Positions 1-5,471 of a DNA stretch of 7,755 nucleotides are shown piece after piece; position 1 is the stretch's first letter; every line of letters starts with the position of its first letter. The position numbers and the translations under genes were made by a program. The stretch is from Nitrospirae bacterium GWC2_57_9. GTDB taxonomy: Bacteria > Nitrospirota > UBA9217. The notes under the pieces are model-generated. The model ran no database searches. It was not told the origin of the DNA and saw nothing but the letters and a program-made list of their open reading frames with translations. Where the stretch lies: NCBI GenBank assembly GCA_001805085.1, contig MHEA01000009.1, forward strand, positions 4,508 through 12,262, written 5' to 3'.

Positions 1-1270
1 CCACATGTTCGCCGTTGATGAACACATCCTGCTCGCCATCAGGAACCTGGAGAAGCTCTGGCCAGGCACCTTTCCCTCCCTGGCGACGCTGCGCGACGCC
101 TTTGCGGGCCTCCGGAACCGGTGGCCGCTGATCCTTGCCGTCTTGATCCACGACCTGGGCAAGGCCTTTCGCAGGGACCACGAACGCCACGGCGTTCTGA
201 TCGCGGAGATGGTCCTGGCCAGGCTGGGAGTGGCCGGGGATGACCGGGAGCGGATCCTGTTCCTTATCGGGAGCCATCTGGTCATGTCCAATCTTTCCCA
301 GCGCCGGGAACTGAGCGACCCGAAGGTGATAGCGGATTTCGCCCGGCTGGTGCGGGACCGGGAAAATCTTGCCATGCTCTATCTGCTTACCTATGCGGAT
401 ATCTCGGCGGTGAATCCCGGCGCATGGACCCAGTGGAAGGCGTCGCTTCTGCAGGACCTTTACCTCAAGACGCTGAATCAGCTCGATTCCAGTTCGTTTT
501 CCGCCGGGGAAATGCAGGCCCGGCTGAAAGCGGCCAGGGACAGGATCAAAAAGGCGGCGGAGGCATGCTGCACCGCCGGGGAGACGGAGGAGTTCCTCGC
601 GTCCATGCCCGATCAGTATGTCCTCCATGCCGCTCCGCAGCGCGTCGTCGACCATCTGGTCATGGTGAAGCGCCTGCCCTCGGAGAAGCTGGTGCTCCAG
701 TACCGGCAAGTGCCGGACAAGGGGTACACCGAGCTGACGATCTGCGCCTATGATGCCTATGGCATGTTCTACCGGACCGCGGGCACGATCGCGGCGAAAA
801 ACCTGAACATCCTGCGGGCGCAGGTCTATACCTCCCGGAACGGGGTGATGATCGATACATTTCAGATAACCGATCCGCAAGGCAACCTGTACTCCTATGA
901 CGACGCCTGGGAAAGCGTCCTCCGGGAGCTGCGCGCTTCGCTTATGAATAATCGAAGGCCTCCGGAGCCCGGGCTCTACACTTCGGCGCGCCAGGTTCCC
1001 GGTACGGTCGAGCCGGCGATCGAGTTCGACAACCAGACATCGGAATCGTTCACGATCATCGATATCACCGCCCGGGACATGGTCGGGTTCCTCTATCGGG
1101 TCACGAGAACGCTGTTCGATCTGAACCTTGACATCGCTTCCGCCAAGATCGTCACGGAAGGCGCGAGGGTCATGGATTCGTTCTATGTGACGGACCTGCT
1201 GCGCAAGAAGATCGTGGACGGGGAACGGCTGGAAAAGATCAGGGAGACGCTTCGCAGGGTCATCGCCTGA
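1..1270 (+). CDS. glnD: PII uridylyltransferase / uridylyl-removing enzyme GlnD, C-terminal part (5' end off window)
   Basis: GlnD senses glutamine in the cytoplasm. It uridylylates PII signal proteins (GlnB/GlnK) when glutamine is low and removes UMP when it is high, setting glutamine synthetase activity and nitrogen gene expression. Residues here are numbered from the ATG at position 5. That ATG is not the start: the frame is open to the left edge, and the preceding codon is His (HMFAVDEH), matching the conserved stretch that opens the GlnD HD domain. The HD motif HDLGK has H49 and D50, and a later conserved Asp lies in ADISAV (D132); HLVMSNLSQRREL (91-103) is also typical of GlnD. Two ACT domains follow, at about 242-310 and 348-420, the glutamine-binding part. 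The family is usually about 850-900 residues, so roughly the first half, with the nucleotidyltransferase domain, is missing from the window. The stop is TGA at 1268. Identity is secure; uridylyltransferase activity cannot be judged here. Confidence 0.95.
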   Translation, partial: HMFAVDEHILLAIRNLEKLWPGTFPSLATLRDAFAGLRNRWPLILAVLIHDLGKAFRRDHERHGVLIAEMVLARLGVAGDDRERILFLIGSHLVMSNLSQRRELSDPKVIADFARLVRDRENLAMLYLLTYADISAVNPGAWTQWKASLLQDLYLKTLNQLDSSSFSAGEMQARLKAARDRIKKAAEACCTAGETEEFLASMPDQYVLHAAPQRVVDHLVMVKRLPSEKLVLQYRQVPDKGYTELTICAYDAYGMFYRTAGTIAAKNLNILRAQVYTSRNGVMIDTFQITDPQGNLYSYDDAWESVLRELRASLMNNRRPPEPGLYTSARQVPGTVEPAIEFDNQTSESFTIIDITARDMVGFLYRVTRTLFDLNLDIASAKIVTEGARVMDSFYVTDLLRKKIVDGERLEKIRETLRRVIA

Positions 1271-1416
1271 CCGGAGAAAGCCGGAACCGGGATAAACCTG
1301 AATCAGGTGCTCTGGACACGGATAAGAGCTGATTAATAACCCATGAAGAATCATGATGCGTCAAAGAAATTGACTTTTAAGGGGAACCAGCAGGGGAGAA
1401 TGCGCCGACGGCTGCC
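1271..1416. other. glnD-tamB intergenic gap, no clear promoter or terminator
   Basis: This 146-bp gap separates two genes on the same strand. Three CCGG words sit just after the glnD stop (1271-1290), but no T-tract follows, so they are not a terminator. A TTGACT word at 1370-1375 resembles a -35 box, but there is no acceptable -10 about 17 bp downstream. Purine-rich GGGGAG at 1393-1398 ends 18 nt before the tamB-like ATG, too far for a normal ribosome binding site. Co-transcription from glnD is possible but not shown. Confidence 0.5.
1296..1308. promoter_or_regulatory. Perfect 13-bp palindrome, possible operator
   Basis: The sequence is ACCTGA-A-TCAGGT, two exact 6-bp arms around one base, located 26 bp after the glnD stop and about 110 bp before the tamB-like start. 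It has the shape of a small dimeric-regulator site, but no known operator is recognised and a palindrome of this size can occur by chance in a gap this long. Confidence 0.15.
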
Positions 1417-4400
1417 ATGAAAAAGTACGTTCTCTTTATCTCTGTCATCATCGCCATACTGATGGTCGCGGCCGAGCTGTATGTAAGGAGCAATCGGTTC
1501 TCCGACAAGATACGGCCTTATGTGGCCGGTCCGCTCCAGGAGGTCCTCGGGACCGATGCCCTGATCGGGCGGGTGCGGGCCAATCTTCTGCCGCCCTACA
1601 TCGAAGCCCGCGATATTTCCCTGCCCGATGGATCAGGCAGGCGGGCGGTTGCCGTGCGCGCGATCCGGGTCTATCTCAACCCCCTGCCGCTGCTCTTCAA
1701 GAAGGTCCGTCTTCCCTCGATCGTGCTGCTGGAACCGCAGATCGCCCTGGACCACTCCGGGGACGGAAAGCTCAACCTGTCGCCGGTCATCGAGCGCGTC
1801 CGGGCGAACATCAACCGCATGGGCTCCGGCGGGCGGTCGGGGTACACTGTTCTGCTCAGGACGATCACCGTCAGCAAGGGAAGCATCATCTTCAAGGACC
1901 AACCGTCGTCGGCGCAGGTAATCATAGGGGGGCTGCAGGCAACGGTCAGGGTGAACATGGCCGGGGATGCCTACGCGCTGATTGTCAAGAACGCGGATCT
2001 CAGCGCTTCCGCTCCAGCCATCCCCCAGCTGTCCGGCCAACTGAAAGGGGCGGCCCGGTACGAGCGTCACCGCTTCCATCTTGAATCCCTGGAATTCAGG
2101 ACCGGCGATACGGCCATGACCCTGGCCGGGACCGTGGGGTCCTTGCCTGATCCGGCGCTGGACCTCCGCCTGAAGGTGCGGTCCGGTCCGCAGACCATCG
2201 GCAAGTTCACGAACCTGATCCGTCGTCTGAAAAAGGAACAGAGGTCCTTTCTGCAGGCATCGGCTTCCGTCCGCGGCACGTTCGCGGCGCCCCTGATAGA
2301 AGGGGCCTTGCAGCTGGATGGGATATCCTATGAAGGATTCGTTCTCAGGGACTCGTCCCTGTCCTTCGACTACCGGTCCCGACGCCTTACGCTCCAGGGG
2401 GAGAGATGGAAGGTCGTTAAAAGCGCCGGAAGTATCATGCTCGACAGCGTCAATGCGTCCGTAAGCTCGAGCGAGCGTGGACTCGACATTGAGCGCTTTG
2501 CGGTGAAGGCGGGTGATCTCTCCGTCCTTATCTCCGGCCGGGCGGATCCCAGGCGCGGTTTCGATGCGATCGTGCAGGCGCAGTCCAGTGACAAAGGGCA
2601 GACGCTGTCCTTCCTGACGTCCGTTCCGGTGGAGGGCGATGTCAGCGTGCACGGATACCTGACCGGGGCACTGAACGCTCCGCTTTTTGACGGGACCTTC
2701 TCGGCGGGCCCGCTCGCGGTGAGGGACATTCTGTTCGATGCAGCGGGGGGCAGCGTTCAGTACCGGGAGAAGAAGATCAGCCTCGTGTCTGTTGACATAC
2801 ACCAGCAGAAGGCTCGCTATCTGTTCAACGGCTCCGTCGATATGGCGCCGCGGGAGCCGGTCATGACTGCCAGGCTCAAGGTGATCCGGGCGGACGTGAG
2901 AAGCATCGTAGCGCTCTTTTATAAACCACTTCCCCTGTATTTCTCCGGGAGCGGCGACCTCTCGTTCACCGGAACGACCCGTGACTTTACCGGCACGGGG
3001 CGGGTGGTCCTGGAACCGGGCAGCGCATACGGCGAGAAGTTCACGAAGGCCACGGTAACGGCGGCACTTACCAGGGACCGCATCACCTTTCCCGAGGTAA
3101 ATGTCGACAAAGGCAGCGGCACCGTCACGGGGACGGGATGGATAGGTTTTGACAGAACATACTCGGCATCGATAGAGAGCCGGGGCGTCAGGTTCTCGGA
3201 GGTCGGCCTTATTGCCGGCGTTCCCGTTGACGGGATCTTCGACCTGGCGATCGAATCGGGAGGAAGCTTCTCCCTGCCGTGGGTGTCGGCATCCCTGGAA
3301 ACGGAAGACGTCTCCTTGAACCAGGTGGGACTGGGCGCAATGAGCGCGGGACTGCAGATCAGGGACAAGGTGCTGACCGGTTCCGCGGAGGTCGCCGGGG
3401 ACCGGGCACGAATGACAGGGTCCCTCGCTCTGGTCAAACCCTTTGCCTGGAACACCGAGCTTTCCATCGCGCCGGACCTGTTCGATCCCTTTCTCCTCCT
3501 GGGAAAGAATGATCTTGCCGGACGCATGAAGGCGGTCCTGCACGGAAAGATCGCTCTCCGCGGCGTCGGGCTGGACGAGAAAAACCTTGCCGGAGAAGCC
3601 TCGTTCCAGGAGCTCGCGTTCGTTCTTGGCGAGTATGTGATCGACAGCGACGGACCGGCCGCGGCATCGCTCCGCGGGGACAGGATCAGTATAACCTCGC
3701 TTGAACTCAGCGGGCAGGGCACGAAGATCTCGGTCACCGGGGGCGCGCGTTACCGGAAAGAGGTCGACCTTTCGTTTCTGGGCACGGCACAGCTGTCCCT
3801 TCTCAGGCCATTGCTCCGCGATCTCGAATACAGCGACGGGACGGCCCAGGTGACGCTCGGTATCAAAGGGGCCTGGAGCGAGCCGGACATGGCGGGAGAG
3901 CTTCTCGTCCGGAGCGGCGAGATCAAGATAAGGGATGTGCCCCAGAAATTTTCGGCTTTGTCCGGAAAGGTCACCTTTGACCAAAGCAGGATCGTGCTGG
4001 ACGTCCTTACCGGGGAAATAGGCGGGGGGACACTGCGGGCGACGGGGAACGCCGAGCTTGCCGGCCTCTCGCTTCTCGATTTTTCCACGAAGGTGACCTT
4101 CGAGAACGTGACCGTGAGGTATCCTGAAGGGCTCTCGTCGACTCTTTCCGGGGATCTGCAGTACGACGGCGACGTTTCTGAACAATTCCTTACGGGAGAT
4201 GTTTCGATCAGGCGTGCGCGCTATGACAAGCGCGTGGAGTGGAAGAGCATGCTGGTCGATATCGGAAGGGGACTGTACCAGAAAAAGAAGAGCGAGGCCG
4301 GATGGATCGGGGATACGCAGATCAATGTCCGGTTCCACGGCAAGGACAACATACTTTTTCAAAACAATCTTGCCAAGATGCCCCTTGATGTCGATGTCTT

Positions 4401-5043
4401 CCTGCGCGGCACCGTGAACCGGCCGCAGCTCCTGGGAAGGATCGAGGCAAGAAAAGGTTCGGTCTACTTTCGGCAGAACGAGTTCAGGATCCTGCACGGG
4501 TCAGCCGATTTTGTCGATCCGAACAGGATAAACCCGGTCCTCGACATTCAGGCCGAGATCCAGATCCGCCAATACCTGGTCCGACTGTCGGTCTCCGGCA
4601 CTGCCGACCGGGCAGTGGTAACCCTGTTATCGGACCCTCAGCTCCCTGATTCGGATATCCTCGCGCTCCTCGCGCTCGGGAAAACGGGTGACCAGCTCAA
4701 GGGCAGGGAAGCGGGCGTGGGCATGAGCGAGGCGGCCTCCTTCGCGACCGGCCAGTTCCAGGACATCTTTGAGAGCCGCGCCCGGAGCCTGACCGGACTC
4801 GACCGGTTCCAGGTCGACCCCTATGTGAGCAAGGGCGACACCTCGGTGCCTCGCGTGACGGTGGGCAAGGAGGTCGTGCAGGAAAAATTATACGTGACCT
4901 ATTCCTCGAACGTCGGCTCAACGACTCCTGAACAGATCTTCCGCATTGAATACATCCTGAACAAGCATTTTTCTTTGGTAGGGGAGCGGAACGAACTGGG
5001 GAATACCGGCGCGGACATCAAGTACCGGTTCGAGTTCAAGTAG
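1417..5043 (+). CDS. tamB: TamB/AsmA-like translocation and assembly module protein (DUF490 family)
   Basis: TamB-type proteins are long beta-rich periplasmic bridges anchored in the inner membrane. They partner with the Omp85 protein TamA in outer-membrane protein assembly, and with other AsmA-like proteins they are implicated in phospholipid transport to the outer membrane. The protein is 1208 residues, close to the roughly 1250 of E. coli TamB. Residues about 4-22 form one hydrophobic signal-anchor after MKK. An AsmA-like N-terminal region follows (about 25-130, with ANLLPPYIEARDISLPDG), then a long stretch of alternating beta-strand-like sequence. The C-terminal TamB domain is clear: GSVYFRQNEFRILHGSADF (1014-1032), then VDPNRINPVLDIQAE, and SDPQLPDSDILALLALG (1072-1088). 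It ends in YRFEFK, an aromatic-rich terminal strand. ATG 1417 is chosen because the frame is closed by TAA at 1378 and no other start codon lies between. The ribosome binding site is weak. No tamA is visible in the window. Family membership is firm; the exact TamB role versus another AsmA-like paralogue is inferred. Confidence 0.9.
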   Translation: MKKYVLFISVIIAILMVAAELYVRSNRFSDKIRPYVAGPLQEVLGTDALIGRVRANLLPPYIEARDISLPDGSGRRAVAVRAIRVYLNPLPLLFKKVRLPSIVLLEPQIALDHSGDGKLNLSPVIERVRANINRMGSGGRSGYTVLLRTITVSKGSIIFKDQPSSAQVIIGGLQATVRVNMAGDAYALIVKNADLSASAPAIPQLSGQLKGAARYERHRFHLESLEFRTGDTAMTLAGTVGSLPDPALDLRLKVRSGPQTIGKFTNLIRRLKKEQRSFLQASASVRGTFAAPLIEGALQLDGISYEGFVLRDSSLSFDYRSRRLTLQGERWKVVKSAGSIMLDSVNASVSSSERGLDIERFAVKAGDLSVLISGRADPRRGFDAIVQAQSSDKGQTLSFLTSVPVEGDVSVHGYLTGALNAPLFDGTFSAGPLAVRDILFDAAGGSVQYREKKISLVSVDIHQQKARYLFNGSVDMAPREPVMTARLKVIRADVRSIVALFYKPLPLYFSGSGDLSFTGTTRDFTGTGRVVLEPGSAYGEKFTKATVTAALTRDRITFPEVNVDKGSGTVTGTGWIGFDRTYSASIESRGVRFSEVGLIAGVPVDGIFDLAIESGGSFSLPWVSASLETEDVSLNQVGLGAMSAGLQIRDKVLTGSAEVAGDRARMTGSLALVKPFAWNTELSIAPDLFDPFLLLGKNDLAGRMKAVLHGKIALRGVGLDEKNLAGEASFQELAFVLGEYVIDSDGPAAASLRGDRISITSLELSGQGTKISVTGGARYRKEVDLSFLGTAQLSLLRPLLRDLEYSDGTAQVTLGIKGAWSEPDMAGELLVRSGEIKIRDVPQKFSALSGKVTFDQSRIVLDVLTGEIGGGTLRATGNAELAGLSLLDFSTKVTFENVTVRYPEGLSSTLSGDLQYDGDVSEQFLTGDVSIRRARYDKRVEWKSMLVDIGRGLYQKKKSEAGWIGDTQINVRFHGKDNILFQNNLAKMPLDVDVFLRGTVNRPQLLGRIEARKGSVYFRQNEFRILHGSADFVDPNRINPVLDIQAEIQIRQYLVRLSVSGTADRAVVTLLSDPQLPDSDILALLALGKTGDQLKGREAGVGMSEAASFATGQFQDIFESRARSLTGLDRFQVDPYVSKGDTSVPRVTVGKEVVQEKLYVTYSSNVGSTTPEQIFRIEYILNKHFSLVGERNELGNTGADIKYRFEFK

Positions 5044-5049
5044 GTCGGT

Positions 5050-5088
5050 TTTTTTGGCCGCAGATGCACGCAGATGAACGCGGATAAA
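5050..5088 (+). repeat. Interspersed repeat, GCAGAT family, forward arm
   Basis: A T-run is followed by GGCCGCAGAT and then two further copies of the same word at roughly 10-bp spacing (ACGCAGAT, GCGGAT). It begins only 6 bp after the tamB-like stop. It is matched by the reverse complement of 5392-5432: aligned without gaps from GGCC, 26 of 33 positions agree by hand count. Such arrays are known as abundant non-coding intergenic repeats in several bacterial phyla; their function is not known to me. Confidence 0.75.
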
Positions 5089-5192
5089 GTCAAGGAGTCG
5101 TTCTTTCTCTGATTTTTTACTCCTTCAGGGAGCCGCCTAAAGAAGACCTTATTTTATTCGGATTAAGAATTGACAGATTAGTAGAAAGTCTA

Positions 5193-5220
5193 TTTTAGCC
5201 ACCGAGGACACTGAGAAAAT
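5193..5220 (+). repeat. Interspersed repeat, CACAGAG family, left arm
   Basis: The arm reads as GCCAC, CGAG, GACAC, TGAG, AAAA. It is the inverted counterpart of 5237-5270, whose reverse complement reads GCCAC, AGAG, AACAC, AGAG, AGCAC, AGAG, AAAA. The left arm is shorter by one 9-bp unit. The innermost GAGAAAA (5213-5219) pairs exactly with TTTTCTC (5237-5243) across a 17-nt loop that contains an 8-T run. Confidence 0.7.
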
Positions 5221-5236
5221 CTTTTTTTTAAGCGTC

Positions 5237-5270
5237 TTTTCTCTGTGCTCTCTGTGTTCTCTGTGGCAAA
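5237..5270 (-). repeat. Interspersed repeat, CACAGAG family, right (inverted) arm
   Basis: CTCTGTG-type words recur at about 9-bp spacing and end in CTCTGTGGCAAA. On the opposite strand this is a GCCACAGAG array finishing in AAAA. It pairs with the shorter arm at 5193-5220, so the two could fold into an imperfect stem-loop as RNA or single-stranded DNA. The T-run lies in the loop rather than after the stem, so it does not look like an intrinsic terminator. Confidence 0.7.
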
Positions 5271-5338
5271 TCTTGCTTCTTACGATTTCATCAAGAAGGA
5301 TGCTCCGGTCACCGCCTGGGAACGAGGAGCCAATTCAC

Positions 5339-5375
5339 TTTAGCCACAGATGTCATGGATTCTGATAAAATCCAC
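5339..5375 (+). repeat. Interspersed repeat, diverged left arm opposite 5392-5432
   Basis: TTTAGCCACAGATG followed by GGATT and GATAAAATCC resembles the start and end words of the GCAGAT family, with a degraded middle. It faces the reverse-oriented copy at 5392-5432 and could be its eroded inverted partner. Inside it, TGGATT (5356-5361) and AATCCA (5369-5374) form a 6-bp hairpin with a 7-nt loop. Confidence 0.5.
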
Positions 5376-5391
5376 ATTTCTTTTTAATTCC

Positions 5392-5432
5392 TTTTTAATC
5401 CGCTGCTATCTGCGTTAATCTGCGGCCAAAAA
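5392..5432 (-). repeat. Interspersed repeat, GCAGAT family, inverted arm
   Basis: Read on the minus strand this begins with a T-run and GGCCGCAGAT, then ACGCAGAT and GCGGAT. This is the same order and spacing as the arm at 5050-5088, in opposite orientation. It lies about 40 bp beyond the polA stop. The two well-preserved arms therefore bracket nearly the whole intergenic gap as inverted repeats. Confidence 0.75.
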
Positions 5433-5471
5433 GTTGTTATTTTTTTCTCGTTGAAACGAACGCCCTCCCGT

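Larger units (their letters stand above)
5044..5471. other. Repeat-filled gap between convergent tamB and polA
   Basis: No gene is supported in these 428 bp. The region is visibly more AT-rich than its flanks and carries two families of short-period interspersed repeats, listed separately. Between them lie stretches (about 5100-5190 and 5271-5338) in which I recognise nothing. T-runs occur at 5049-5055 and 5222-5229, but neither follows a strong GC-rich hairpin, so no intrinsic terminator for either convergent gene is claimed. TTGACA at 5170 with TATTTT 15 bp further is promoter-like but reads into repeats, not a gene. Confidence 0.7.

Noticed and set aside
1633..4497. A 954-codon open frame on the minus strand, antisense to the tamB-like gene.
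   Set aside because: Its translation shows no recognisable domain and is rich in Arg, Pro and Gly/His as expected of a GC-rich antisense frame. The plus-strand frame has clear family motifs along its length.
5022..5055. Possible terminator at the tamB-like stop: ACCG and CGGT arms followed by seven T.
   Set aside because: Only a 4-bp stem with a loop of about 17 nt that includes the stop codon; too weak to call.
4899..5093. A 64-codon minus-strand open frame starting inside the GCAGAT repeat and running into the tamB-like gene.
   Set aside because: Its start (AFICVHLRPKK) is simply the repeat read in one frame, a common source of spurious hypothetical proteins; the rest is antisense to a real gene.
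5092..5125. AAGGAGT / ACTCCTT inverted repeat downstream of the tamB-like gene.
   Set aside because: The 7-bp stem has a 20-nt loop and is followed by CAGGGAGCC rather than a T-tract, so it does not fit a terminator.
5170..5196. TTGACA with TATTTT 15 bp downstream, promoter-like on the plus strand.
   Set aside because: The spacer is too short for a good sigma-70 promoter and there is no plus-strand gene downstream, only repeats and the antisense of polA.
5050..5432. CRISPR-like array, suggested by recurring short words.
   Set aside because: Repeat words are 6-10 bp with 9-10 bp periods and no unique spacers; arms are inverted, not direct.
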